The notes under the pieces are model-generated. The model had not been told where the DNA came from. It worked only from the letters and a program-made list of their open reading frames with translations, and did not search any database. A program made the translations under genes and the position numbers. 64,000 bases of DNA from JACCZX01 sp038216465 (GTDB lineage: Bacteria; Pseudomonadota; Gammaproteobacteria; Burkholderiales; Burkholderiaceae_F), in NCBI GenBank assembly GCA_038216465.1, contig JBBQQC010000013.1, positions 27,618 through 91,617 of the forward strand, read 5' to 3'. Positions within the stretch are counted from its first letter, which is position 1. Every line of letters starts with the position of its first letter. Shown in pieces: positions 43,100 to 53,045 of this stretch.

Positions 43100-44451
43100 C
43101 CGCCATGCCCATTGAAGCTTTGGTTTTACTTGGCTTGATCACGCTAAATGGCGTGTTTGCAATGTCCGAGATCGCACTCGTTACCGCGCGCCGCGCGCGG
43201 CTACAGGTGCTTGTCGAAGAGGGCGACGGAGGCGCGGCCGCGGCAATGGAGCTGAATACAGATCCGACGCGGTTCCTGTCGACGATTCAGGTCGGCATCA
43301 CTTCGATCGGCATCACCAGCGGCATTGTCGGCGAGGCAGCATTCGCGCACCCTCTGAGTCAATGGTTGATCGAGTTCGGCGTAAAGCCGGGCAGCGCCAG
43401 CCTCGGTGCCACGGTGCTCGTGGTTCTAGTCATCACCTACGTATCGATCGTGATCGGCGAACTGGTGCCGAAGCGCCTGGGACAGATTTGGCCGGAAGCG
43501 ATTTCGCGCATCGTGGCGCGCCCGATCGGATGGCTGGCGACCGCCGCGCGGCCGTTCGTGCGGTTGCTGTCGTCGTCGACCGATTTGCTGCTGAAGCTGT
43601 TCGGCACCCGCGGGCGGCGCGCCACGTCGGTGACCGAGGAGGAAATTCACGCATTGATCCAGGAAGGATCCGACCACGGCGTCATCGACGAGCAGGAGCG
43701 TGCGATGGTGCGCAACGTGTTCCGCCTCGACGACCGGCAGATTGCGTCGCTGATGACACCGCGATCGGACATCGTCTACATCGACCTGGAAGATTCGCCG
43801 GCAGATAACCTGAACAAGGTTCTCGACTCGCAGCGCTCGCGTTTCCCGGTGTGCCGCGGCGGCTTGCGCGACGTCGTCGGCATTATCAGCGCGAGCAGCC
43901 TGTTGCAGCAGACGATTCGCGGGCAGGCCCCCGACTTCTCGAAGGGCCTGGCGGCGGCCGCGTACGTGCCCGAATCGTTGACCGGCATGGAGTTGCTCGA
44001 GACGTTTCGCTCGTCGACGTCCCACATGGCGCTCGTGGTCGACGAATACGGCGAGATTCAGGGACTGGTGACGCTGCAAGACCTGCTCGAGGCGATCACT
44101 GGCGAGTTCAAGACACCGAGCGTCGATGACGCATGGGCCGTGATGCGGCACGACGGCTCATGGCTGCTCGACGGACTGATTCCACTGCCCGAGCTGAAGG
44201 ACCGGCTGGGGTTTGCCGCGGCGCCGGAGGAAGAACTCGGTCGTTACAACACGTTGAGCGGTATGGTGATGCTGCTGCTAGGCCGCGTGCCGCACACGGC
44301 CGACGTGACCGATTGGCAGGGCTGGCGGTTTGAAATCGTCGACATGGACAAGCACCGCATCGACAAAGTGCTGGCGACCAAACTGCCCGAGGAATCACGC
44401 GACGAAGCCGGCGACAAAGACAACGAGGCGGCGCCAGGCGCTACGCGCTAG
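43096..44451 (+). CDS. hemolysin C/CorC-family membrane protein (DUF21-CBS-CorC)
   Basis: A 451-residue inner-membrane protein. Residues 1-195 form the DUF21 (CNNM) transmembrane domain with four hydrophobic segments, 205-325 a CBS pair with SLMTPRSDIVYID and MALVVDEYGEIQGLVTLQD, and 345-430 the CorC/HlyC domain with LDGLIPLPELKDRL. Family members such as CorB/CorC and YfjD-type proteins are linked to magnesium or cobalt efflux. The GTG at 43096 overlaps the upstream stop, while an ATG at 43105 is equally possible. It overlaps the opposing pyrF by 4 bp. Confidence 0.93.
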   Translation: MTAMPIEALVLLGLITLNGVFAMSEIALVTARRARLQVLVEEGDGGAAAAMELNTDPTRFLSTIQVGITSIGITSGIVGEAAFAHPLSQWLIEFGVKPGSASLGATVLVVLVITYVSIVIGELVPKRLGQIWPEAISRIVARPIGWLATAARPFVRLLSSSTDLLLKLFGTRGRRATSVTEEEIHALIQEGSDHGVIDEQERAMVRNVFRLDDRQIASLMTPRSDIVYIDLEDSPADNLNKVLDSQRSRFPVCRGGLRDVVGIISASSLLQQTIRGQAPDFSKGLAAAAYVPESLTGMELLETFRSSTSHMALVVDEYGEIQGLVTLQDLLEAITGEFKTPSVDDAWAVMRHDGSWLLDGLIPLPELKDRLGFAAAPEEELGRYNTLSGMVMLLLGRVPHTADVTDWQGWRFEIVDMDKHRIDKVLATKLPEESRDEAGDKDNEAAPGATR

Positions 44452-45269
44452 ACGATGGCGCACCGGTACCGGTTGATCTCGTCGCGCGTTTTCTGCGCCG
44501 CACGGCGCGCTGCCGCCACAAAGTCGTCGCCCTGCGATGCGTGAATGATTGCGCGCGACGAATTGACGACGATGCCGGCGCCGTCTGAAGTCTGTCCGGC
44601 CCTGACGCTGGCTTCCACATTGCCGCCCTGAGCCCCGATACCGGGCACCAGCAGCGGCATGGCGCCGACGAGCTCGCGCACGCGCGCGAGTTCGTTTGGG
44701 TAGGTTGCGCCGACGACGAGCCCCAGTTGCCCGCCGCGATTCCACTCGTTCGCGAGCCACGCGACGCGCTCGTATAACCGCTCGCCTTCGATTTGCAGCA
44801 TCTGCAAGTCGTCGCCGCCGGGGTTGCTCGTGCGGCACAACAGAAATGCGCCACGGTCGGCATATGCGAGGTAAGGTTCGATTGAATCAAACCCAAGATA
44901 CGGCGACAGAGTCACCGCATGCGCGTTGTAACGCTCGAAGACTTCGCGCGCGTAGTGCTGCGCGGTCGATGCCATATCGCCGCGCTTGGCGTCCAAGATC
45001 ACCGGAATCGACGGATGCGTTTGCCGAACATAAGCGATCAGCCGCTGCAAGGCGTGCTCGGCGCCGGCCGACGCGAAGTACGCGATCTGTGGTTTGAAAG
45101 CGCACACGTACTCGGCCGTAGCATCGACGATCGATCTACAGAACTCGTAGATCGGATCCTGGCTGTGGAGTAACGGTTCGGGAAACCGAGCGGGGTCGGG
45201 ATCGAGGCCAACGCACAGCAACGAATCTGCAGCGCTCCAGCGGGCCTTCAGTGTTTCGATGAATTTCAT
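44448..45269 (-). CDS. pyrF: orotidine 5'-phosphate decarboxylase (type 2)
   Basis: A 273-residue enzyme of the longer type-2 subfamily. The catalytic Asp-Lys-Asp segment is VILDAKRGDMASTAQHYA near residue 95; LCVGLDPDPARFPE opens the barrel and GIGAQGGNVEASVRAG carries the phosphate site. It converts OMP to UMP. It is convergent with the CorC-type gene and divergent from the DMT exporter across 48 bp. Confidence 0.95.
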   Translation of the reverse strand: MKFIETLKARWSAADSLLCVGLDPDPARFPEPLLHSQDPIYEFCRSIVDATAEYVCAFKPQIAYFASAGAEHALQRLIAYVRQTHPSIPVILDAKRGDMASTAQHYAREVFERYNAHAVTLSPYLGFDSIEPYLAYADRGAFLLCRTSNPGGDDLQMLQIEGERLYERVAWLANEWNRGGQLGLVVGATYPNELARVRELVGAMPLLVPGIGAQGGNVEASVRAGQTSDGAGIVVNSSRAIIHASQGDDFVAAARRAAQKTRDEINRYRCAIV

Positions 45270-45317
45270 GCAGCCCTCCGGCGCGGGATTTTACAGACCG
45301 GTGCTAGCCTCGTACCG

Positions 45318-46223
45318 ATGTCTGCGACGAAACTCTCCAACCGCGACTTGGCCTTGCTGGTGTTATTGACCCTTTTCTGGGGCTTCAACTGGCCGGTGAT
45401 GAAAGCGGGTGTGGCCGAATTGCCTCCGCTCTTCTTCCGCACACTGTGCATCGCGGGCGGGCTGGTCGTGATCGGCTGCTGGGCGCGCGTGATGCGCGTG
45501 CCGATGCGCGTCCCGGCAGGTGCGTGGCCGTTGGTGTTGAAACTCGCGATTCCGAACGTGATCGCGTGGCACCTGCTCGCGATCTTCGCCATCAAGATGT
45601 TGCCGTCAGGGCGTGCGGCGATCCTGGGTTACACGATGCCGGTTTGGGCGGTAGTCATCGGTTTGATTGCATTCGGTGAAAAGCCGCTACGACGGCATTG
45701 GTGGGGTGTATCAGCCGCGCTGGTCGGCACGCTGCTGTTGCTGTCGTCGGAGCTGACCGCCCTCGCCGGCGCGCCGCTAGGCACAGTGCTGATGCTGTCG
45801 GCCGCAGCCGCATGGGGCTACGGCACACACCTGATGCGGCGGCATCTGACCGACATGCCGATCATCGCGCTTACGTTCTGGATGCTTGCGATGACCGTTG
45901 TGGTGATGTTTACGCTGTCGATCATCTTCGAGATGCCGCGCTGGCGCATGCCGGATGCGACCGAGTGGGCATCAATTGCTTACAACATGGTGCTCGCAAT
46001 CGCTTTCTGCCACGTCGTGTGGTCGATGCTTGCGCGCAAGCTGCCGCCTGCAGCAAGCGGGCTGTCGGTGATGATGATTCCGGTGCTGGGTGTGTTTTCC
46101 GGCATGTGGCTGCTGGGCGAGCGGCCGTTCTGGCAGGACTACGCAGCCCTCGCGCTGATCTTGATTGCACTGTCGTCGGTGTTTCTAACGCCGCGCGCAG
46201 CAGCGCGCCCGGTTAGTCGGTGA
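45318..46223 (+). CDS. DMT-superfamily (EamA) transporter
   Basis: A 301-residue inner-membrane protein with ten predicted spans in two EamA repeats. WGFNWPVMKAGV near residue 17 and PVLGVFSGMWLLGERP near 252 are the characteristic repeat motifs. EamA proteins mostly export amino acids or other small metabolites. The substrate cannot be assigned. It is monocistronic and ends 14 bp from the convergent M48 protease gene. Confidence 0.92.
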   Translation: MSATKLSNRDLALLVLLTLFWGFNWPVMKAGVAELPPLFFRTLCIAGGLVVIGCWARVMRVPMRVPAGAWPLVLKLAIPNVIAWHLLAIFAIKMLPSGRAAILGYTMPVWAVVIGLIAFGEKPLRRHWWGVSAALVGTLLLLSSELTALAGAPLGTVLMLSAAAAWGYGTHLMRRHLTDMPIIALTFWMLAMTVVVMFTLSIIFEMPRWRMPDATEWASIAYNMVLAIAFCHVVWSMLARKLPPAASGLSVMMIPVLGVFSGMWLLGERPFWQDYAALALILIALSSVFLTPRAAARPVSR

Positions 46224-46237
46224 TCTTCGTTTAAGCG

Positions 46238-47242
46238 CTAGTCCGTGGATTTGCGAAACAGCTCGATGCGCTCGGGTGTCGGCGGGTGCGTCGACAGGTA
46301 CTCTGGCCAGTCGTTCGGAGAACCTCGCTTCTCGTGGACCTTCTGCATGCGCTCAAACAGTGTTGCAAGCGATCCGGTCGACGTTCCGTTGGCACGTAGC
46401 AGGTCGACTGCGTACAGATCGGCTTCATGCTCCATCGCGCGCGAGTAATCGAGATCAATCAGCAGCGCCGGCAGCGCGGCCAAGACGGTGCTGACGTCGC
46501 CGAAGAGAATGGCCGCTGCGGCGCCGACTGCGGCGTTCGAAAACAGTCTCCGCATCAGGTGCCGCCGCTCGATATGGCCGAGCTCATGCGCCAGCACGCC
46601 CAAGACCGCGTCGTCGTCGGGTGCGAGCTCGACCAAGTCGTCGGTGACGTAGATCGCGCCTCCGGGCAACGCGAGCGCGTTGGGCCCGATCTTCGCCGCG
46701 CGAAAGCGGATCGCATAACCGCGCCCGTCTTTCGGTGCCATCGCTTCGAAGCGCTTGACCAAGGCGTCACGCCGCGCACTCGGCAACTCTGTCGCGGAGA
46801 AAACCCGCTTCTCCAGAAACGCAGTTGCTTCACGGCCCAGACGCTCCTCCCATGCCAGCGGCACTTGCACCGCCGCGTATTCGGCCACGACCGGCAGCGC
46901 CCAGCGGTAAGCGGCTATCAGGAAAACGATCAGCGCGATGATCGCTATCAGCGCGCCCCGCCAGCGGTTCTGCCATCTGACAATCAACGAATCGCGATGG
47001 CCCGAGGCGGCAAGGATCTGCGAAAACGCGGTGTTATCGGCGATCTCGCAAAATGCGCCGTCGTCGAACGTCACTATTCTCGGTGCGTGCGCCAGCGGTT
47101 CCGATACCCGCAGTTCTGAAAGCGGCGCGTGACGAGCAATGTCGTCGCCGGCGATGTCAAGCCGGCCGTTGTCGACGGAGAGCAGGACCGCGCGTGCGCG
47201 CGAGCTGCGCCCGTCGAAATAGCGTGCATCAACCGGGTTCAC
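46238..47242 (-). CDS. M48-family membrane metalloprotease
   Basis: A 334-residue protein with one transmembrane span (around residues 95-118, LIAIIALIVFLIAAYRWALPVV). It is followed by an M48 domain whose zinc site is VLAHELGHIERRH, and the third ligand is in YSRAMEHEADLYAVDLL. The N-terminal ~85 residues form a soluble domain that precedes the span, unlike HtpX. It starts with GTG inside the stop of the DUF898 gene (4 bp overlap), so the two are coupled. A role in membrane-protein quality control is plausible. Confidence 0.9.
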   Translation of the reverse strand: MNPVDARYFDGRSSRARAVLLSVDNGRLDIAGDDIARHAPLSELRVSEPLAHAPRIVTFDDGAFCEIADNTAFSQILAASGHRDSLIVRWQNRWRGALIAIIALIVFLIAAYRWALPVVAEYAAVQVPLAWEERLGREATAFLEKRVFSATELPSARRDALVKRFEAMAPKDGRGYAIRFRAAKIGPNALALPGGAIYVTDDLVELAPDDDAVLGVLAHELGHIERRHLMRRLFSNAAVGAAAAILFGDVSTVLAALPALLIDLDYSRAMEHEADLYAVDLLRANGTSTGSLATLFERMQKVHEKRGSPNDWPEYLSTHPPTPERIELFRKSTD

Positions 47243-48402
47243 AAGCCAATGTCGAAGTCAAAGAGATCGGCTGCGCCTTCGCCGGTGGCTGAAACTTGAC
47301 CAACCGCTGCATTGCCGAGGAACTGATCCATGCCTGCGGTCGTTACCGCGCTGACCGATTCCAAGCGATATTTGAGGCTGCGAATGACGGCAAAGGGTGT
47401 GAACAGGCCGAGCGTAAGAATCAGCAGCAGGATGTTGACCAGATAGATGCGCGCCATTGGAAGCGCGCGTGCGTTACTTCGGAAGTGGACCTCACCGACC
47501 TCTGTGTGGTTCCAGACACGGTTTTGGATCATCACCACGAAAGCTGCAAACGCCAGGAGGTAGACCACGTAAAACACAAAGACCACCACCAGGACGCCAA
47601 CACCGAAAATACTCGCGCCTTCGCCTCCTTTCCAAAGGCTGGCTCCCGCGACCCCGGCGATCAAGCCGAAGACGGATGCGATGCCGAGGAAAACCGCAAG
47701 CAGGATTCCATACGTGGCATAGAACTGCGCCGCAGTAGCTGTGAAGCGCGTCGCTGCCGATCCCAGCAGCGCATTTCCGTGCTGGTATCGCTTGAGTCTG
47801 AAGTGCAGATAGGGCAGCACAACGACATAGACGAGCATTGCGGCGCCGACAAATGCCATGAGCCACCGCGGCGGTTCAATTTCGTCTCCGGCGTAGAAGC
47901 CCAGCAGTGCAAACGGGACGATAAAAAATATCAGCGGCGCCGCAATCAGATAAATCTCGCGCAGCCTACCGACAAATTCGAAGTGAATGCCGCGATAACT
48001 CGAATAACGCGCGCGGAAGCGAAGCGACTGCCGGATCAGCCACGGAAAAACCGCTGCCAGCAGTGTCAGCGTGATAATGCCGGCGATCAAGGAGAACTTG
48101 AAACTGACGTTGTAGGCAATCAGCAGCACGAGCGCGATCAATCGGCCCTTGAGAATCGCAATCGGCGAGCCGTGATAGTCGAACGCGGAATCGGCGATCC
48201 GCGTATTGCGGTACATGTACTTCAAGCGGCGCACCTTGGCCCAAGCCGAATAAATTCCGATCGTCACGATCGTCAACAGCAGGTTGACGATCCAGATCCT
48301 GAAGTATTCGCTGCCGGTGCCGGTGAAGCGCACTGGATAGTCGGTTGGCGCCGCCACCGTCGCCGCTGCTGGCCAGGCTGCTGGCGCTGACATTTGATGC
48401 AT
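47239..48402 (-). CDS. DUF898 (YjgN) family membrane protein
   Basis: A 387-residue multi-span protein. YPVRFTGTGSEYFRIWIVN and ILLLILTLGLFTPFAVIRSLKYRLE flank two repeats of the YjgN-type fold, each with a WAKVRRLKYMYRNT-like loop. Function is unknown in the family. A DUF898 gene coupled to an M48 protease is a recurring arrangement, so the protease may act on or with this protein. The ATG at 48402 follows GAGAGGGG. Confidence 0.9.
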   Translation of the reverse strand: MHQMSAPAAWPAAATVAAPTDYPVRFTGTGSEYFRIWIVNLLLTIVTIGIYSAWAKVRRLKYMYRNTRIADSAFDYHGSPIAILKGRLIALVLLIAYNVSFKFSLIAGIITLTLLAAVFPWLIRQSLRFRARYSSYRGIHFEFVGRLREIYLIAAPLIFFIVPFALLGFYAGDEIEPPRWLMAFVGAAMLVYVVVLPYLHFRLKRYQHGNALLGSAATRFTATAAQFYATYGILLAVFLGIASVFGLIAGVAGASLWKGGEGASIFGVGVLVVVFVFYVVYLLAFAAFVVMIQNRVWNHTEVGEVHFRSNARALPMARIYLVNILLLILTLGLFTPFAVIRSLKYRLESVSAVTTAGMDQFLGNAAVGQVSATGEGAADLFDFDIGL

Positions 48403-48470
48403 GGGAGCCCCTCTCGTTTTTGTCTCCGATTTGTAGCTGACTGCAGACTCGGCGGCAATCGTGGCGCAAA

Positions 48471-48494
48471 AAAAGCCCGCCGAAGCGGGCTTTT
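48471..48494 (-). terminator. terminator after groEL
   Basis: On the minus strand AAAAGCCCGC pairs with GCGGGCTTTT around TTCG, followed by further T. It lies 22 bp past the groEL stop and before the DUF898 gene, and is symmetric enough to work on both strands. Confidence 0.88.
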
Positions 48495-48515
48495 CTGTCA
48501 GCGCTGGCGCGACAA

Positions 48516-50168
<1,653 letters not shown>

Positions 50169-50234
50169 AAGCTGAAACTCCAGTAAATTGGTATTACCGG
50201 TCGCGAAGCGATCCGGCGCCAGCAGGTTTCGCCG

Positions 50235-50522
50235 TTAGGCGATCACCCCCATCAAATCTTCTTCGCGCATTACCAGCAGCTCGTCGCCCTCAACCTTGAC
50301 GGTCTGGCCCGAGTACTTGCCGAATAGAACGCGGTCGCCGACTTTGACGTCGAGCGTGTTGACTTTGCCGTTGTCGTCGCGCTTTCCGGGACCGACAGCG
50401 ACGATTTCGCCCTGGTCTGGTTTCTCGGCTGCGTTATCGGGAATGACGATGCCTGAAGCGGTTTTGCGCTCGTTGTCCAGGCGTTTGACGATCACTCGAT
50501 CGTGCAAAGGGCGGATTTTCAT
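50235..50522 (-). CDS. groES: co-chaperonin GroES
   Basis: A 95-residue protein starting at MKIRPLHDRVIVKR after GGAGAACCTA; the longer open frame upstream runs through the promoter and CIRCE. The mobile loop is KTASGIVIPDNAAEKPD, and GDRVLFGKYSGQTVK is conserved. It caps the GroEL ring. Confidence 0.97.
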   Translation of the reverse strand: MKIRPLHDRVIVKRLDNERKTASGIVIPDNAAEKPDQGEIVAVGPGKRDDNGKVNTLDVKVGDRVLFGKYSGQTVKVEGDELLVMREEDLMGVIA

Positions 50523-50596
50523 TAGGTTCTCCAAGTTGATGAAATCTCTCGACAATCGAGAAAGCGAAAGTGGGTTGCCGCAGATGATGCCACTTA

Positions 50597-50623
50597 TCAG
50601 CACTCTCTGCCTGCGAGTGCTAA
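50597..50623 (-). promoter_or_regulatory. CIRCE operator of groESL
   Basis: TTAGCACTC, nine bases, then GAGTGCTGA on the minus strand: the HrcA-binding CIRCE repeat with a single mismatch in the second arm. It starts at the last base of the -10 hexamer, 75 bp before the groES ATG, where HrcA would block transcription. Confidence 0.93.
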
Positions 50624-50652
50624 TTGTAGGGCCTGCGGTGTCACTCTTCAAG
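50623..50652 (-). promoter_or_regulatory. groESL promoter with sigma70 and sigma32 features
   Basis: On the minus strand TTGAAG, 17 bp and TACAAT form a good sigma70 promoter. The same segment reads CTTGAA, 15 bp, CCCTACAAT, close to the sigma32 pattern. The CIRCE operator begins at the -10. Confidence 0.65.
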
Positions 50653-50684
50653 CCCTGCCGTCCAGAGATCAAAGCGGTGCACCC

Positions 50685-50766
50685 GTCGCACCGAAGTGAC
50701 CACTAACATTGAATGTGAGAGCGTTGCAAGGTGCGACTGGCGTCGCGCGCGTCCCACCGAAGCGAC
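50685..50766. repeat. short direct and inverted repeats upstream of the Cas6e-like gene
   Basis: CACCGAAGTGAC at 50689 and CACCGAAGCGAC at 50755 are 12-mers with one mismatch, 66 bp apart. GTCGCACC (50685-50692) is the inverted complement of GGTGCGAC (50730-50737), and CGCGTC/GACGCG flank the second 12-mer. The RNA could fold into two neighbouring hairpins. The spacer lies between the groES promoter and the Cas6e-like GTG. Confidence 0.45.
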
Positions 50767-50833
50767 GCGAATGCGCTACACGGTTGTGGCGCGCCGTGCC
50801 GAAGACAGACAGATAACCGGAATGGGGTATTAA

Positions 50834-51529
50834 GTGGCCATCGATTTTCCGCTGCGGCTTCCACAACATTGGCTCGGCTCAGCTGCGCCGAAGGGCAAAG
50901 GCCCGAAGACTCTGCGCGCCTTCGTCAACAGTGTGATGAGCTACACCAAGATGGATGTGCCGACGGTCGAGTTGTTCGAGACCGCGGTCACGTTTGACGA
51001 GAAGCACCGCGATCCGCTGTCGGCGCACCAGTGCCTGTCGAAGACCTTCGGAAAGAAGGCGGGAATTAGTTTTGTGTTCCGTGCTGACACTGCCAGTGAG
51101 GGGCGCTATTGGGTGTATTCGGCCGACCCGTGGCTTGAGCCCCCGGCGGAGGCAATCAGTGCGTTGGCTCCGAAGAGAATCGTCCACCAGCTTTGTGAAG
51201 GCTTGCCCTATCGGTTTGCGCTGGAAGCGTGCGTCGGCCGCGAAAAACTGGTTGCAGGCGAGAAAGAGGTTGAGCCGTTTCGCACTCCGCAGGAAGTCGA
51301 GGCGTGGATTAAGGCCGCTGGGCCGAAGTTCGGTTTCAAGCCGGATTTTTTCAATGTTGCGGTCAAGGAGTTGCAGTTTCCGTACGGCGATCGCACCATC
51401 AAGCTTCCTTATGCGTCGATTGAAGGCGTGCTACAGGTGACCGATGCCGAGCTGATAAAGCGGCCGCTGCTGCGCGGCATTGGCTCTTATCGACGAGTCG
51501 GTTTAGGGCTGCTGCAGCTTTCAAACTAG
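50834..51529 (+). CDS. stand-alone Cas6e/CasE-like protein
   Basis: A 231-residue protein with a GTG start after TGGGGT. After a ~44-residue N-terminal extension it resembles the type I-E crRNA endonuclease. AHQCLSKTF (64-72) aligns with LHQGLWHLF of Escherichia coli CasE, placing H65 at its catalytic histidine. HQLCEGLPYRFALEA (118-132) matches the linker and second RAMP-like domain, IEGVLQVTDAELI (196-208) matches FEGVLTINDAPAL, and GIGSYRRVGLGLLQL (215-229) is the glycine-rich loop. No other cas gene and no array is present. It is monocistronic with a strong terminator. The call rests on motif recognition. Confidence 0.7.
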   Translation: MAIDFPLRLPQHWLGSAAPKGKGPKTLRAFVNSVMSYTKMDVPTVELFETAVTFDEKHRDPLSAHQCLSKTFGKKAGISFVFRADTASEGRYWVYSADPWLEPPAEAISALAPKRIVHQLCEGLPYRFALEACVGREKLVAGEKEVEPFRTPQEVEAWIKAAGPKFGFKPDFFNVAVKELQFPYGDRTIKLPYASIEGVLQVTDAELIKRPLLRGIGSYRRVGLGLLQLSN

Positions 51530-51545
51530 TTTCGGCGTTCGGCCC

Positions 51546-51571
51546 AAACGGCGCCATCGGCGCCGTTTTTG
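51546..51571 (+). terminator. terminator after the Cas6e-like gene
   Basis: AAACGGCGCC pairs with GGCGCCGTTT around ATC, followed by further T. It ends the Cas6e-like unit before dacB, which starts at 51603. Confidence 0.9.
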
Positions 51572-51602
51572 TTGCGACCTGGGCGACCAGTAAGCTTGTG
51601 CG

Positions 51603-53045
51603 ATGAAATCCACGGCATCGATTCTTATCCGAGCCGCCGCTTTGTCGGGCGTCCTCGCACTCGCCGTCGGGTTGTCTCCAGTGCTGGCTCAGCAGGCCAT
51701 CGTATCGAGCGGATTGCCGGACGCGTTTGCCGCCGCGCTGAGAGCGGCCAATGTTCCCGTGACTGCAGTCGGCGTTGTGGTCGTCCCGTTAGCCGGGGCA
51801 GGCATCGCGCTGGCAGCCAACGAGAATCAGCCGATGAATCCGGCGTCGACGATGAAGCTGGTTACTACGCTGGCGGGCCTGGAATTGCTCGGACCGCAGT
51901 ATCAATGGCGCACCGACCTGATGTCAGCCGCGCCGCTGCACAACGGCGTGTTGGACGGCGACCTTTGGCTGCGCGGGAGTGGTGATCCGCAATTGGTTAT
52001 CGAGGATCTGTGGTTATTGGTGCAACGCCTGCGCGGCGCCGGCGTGCGCGAGATTCGCGGCAATCTGATGCTCGATCGCAGCGCGTTCGAACCTGCCCCG
52101 CATGATCCGGCTGCGTTCGACGGCGAAGCTCTGCGACCTTACAACGCGGGCCCCGATGCGCTGCTGTTGAACTACAAAGCAGTCAGCTTTCACTTCATCC
52201 CTGATGCGGAGAACAAGCAGGCACGTGTGTACGCGCTGCCCGCCCTGGCCGGCATGGTGGCACCGACAACAGTCCGCGGCGCCGAAGGTGCGTGCAACGA
52301 CTGGCGCGCGCGTCTGGGTGGCGACTTCTCCGATCCGCTGCGGCCGGTGTTCCGCGGTGCATTCCCGCTTTCGTGTGGCGACAAGATCTGGCATGTCAGC
52401 GTGCTCGACCCGGGCCAATACGCCGAAAGCGTATTTCGCTCGCTGTGGGATTCGAGCGGCGGCGTATGGCGCGGGCGTGTACGCGAAGGCCTGGTACCGC
52501 CGGAGGCGAGGCGACTCGCGCAGCATGAATCGCGTCCGCTTGCCGAAGTGATCCGTGACATCAACAAGTACAGCAACAACGTGATGGCGCGGCAACTATT
52601 TCTGACGCTCGGCGCCGAGGCGAGCCGCAGACCGGCGAATAGGGAGCGCGCGCAGCGAGCCGTCGGCGATTGGCTGGTATCGAAAGGTTTCGAGCGGCGT
52701 GAGTTCGTACTCGAAAACGGTGCAGGGCTCTCACGCATCGAACGTCTGACGGCGGCCGGTCTTGCTCGGCTGCTGCAGAGCGCGTTCACGTCGACGTTGA
52801 TGCCTGAGTTTGTATCGTCGATGCCGATCGTCGGCATCGACGGCACGATGCGCCGCCGTCAGGGCGCGGCAGGCTCGGCGCATATCAAAACCGGACTGTT
52901 ATCCGATACGCGTGCGATCGCCGGCTATGTGTTGGCGGCGAGCGGCAAGCGCTACGCCATAGTGGCGTTTATCAATCACCCGAACGCGGGCGCCGCTCAG
53001 CCAGCGCTCGACGCGTTGTTGAACTGGGTGTACGTGCAGGGTTAA
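51603..53045 (+). CDS. dacB: D-alanyl-D-alanine carboxypeptidase/endopeptidase (PBP4)
   Basis: A 480-residue periplasmic class C penicillin-binding protein. A signal peptide covers residues 1-30. The nucleophile motif is S82-T-M-K85 in PASTMKLVTTLAGLELLGP, the SxN motif is in KYSNNVMARQLF, and the KTG motif is in HIKTGLLSDTRAIAGY. It trims or cleaves D-Ala cross-links in peptidoglycan. It overlaps the convergent redoxin gene by 4 bp. Confidence 0.95.
   Translation: MKSTASILIRAAALSGVLALAVGLSPVLAQQAIVSSGLPDAFAAALRAANVPVTAVGVVVVPLAGAGIALAANENQPMNPASTMKLVTTLAGLELLGPQYQWRTDLMSAAPLHNGVLDGDLWLRGSGDPQLVIEDLWLLVQRLRGAGVREIRGNLMLDRSAFEPAPHDPAAFDGEALRPYNAGPDALLLNYKAVSFHFIPDAENKQARVYALPALAGMVAPTTVRGAEGACNDWRARLGGDFSDPLRPVFRGAFPLSCGDKIWHVSVLDPGQYAESVFRSLWDSSGGVWRGRVREGLVPPEARRLAQHESRPLAEVIRDINKYSNNVMARQLFLTLGAEASRRPANRERAQRAVGDWLVSKGFERREFVLENGAGLSRIERLTAAGLARLLQSAFTSTLMPEFVSSMPIVGIDGTMRRRQGAAGSAHIKTGLLSDTRAIAGYVLAASGKRYAIVAFINHPNAGAAQPALDALLNWVYVQG

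Noticed and set aside
47296..48390. A 364-codon plus-strand frame opposite DUF898
   Set aside because: Charged, repetitive composition with no hydrophobic core; the minus strand has a clear multi-span protein coupled to the M48 gene.
50673..51602. A CRISPR array near the Cas6e-like gene
   Set aside because: Only two imperfect 12-mers are present; there are no regularly spaced 28-29 bp repeats or spacers.
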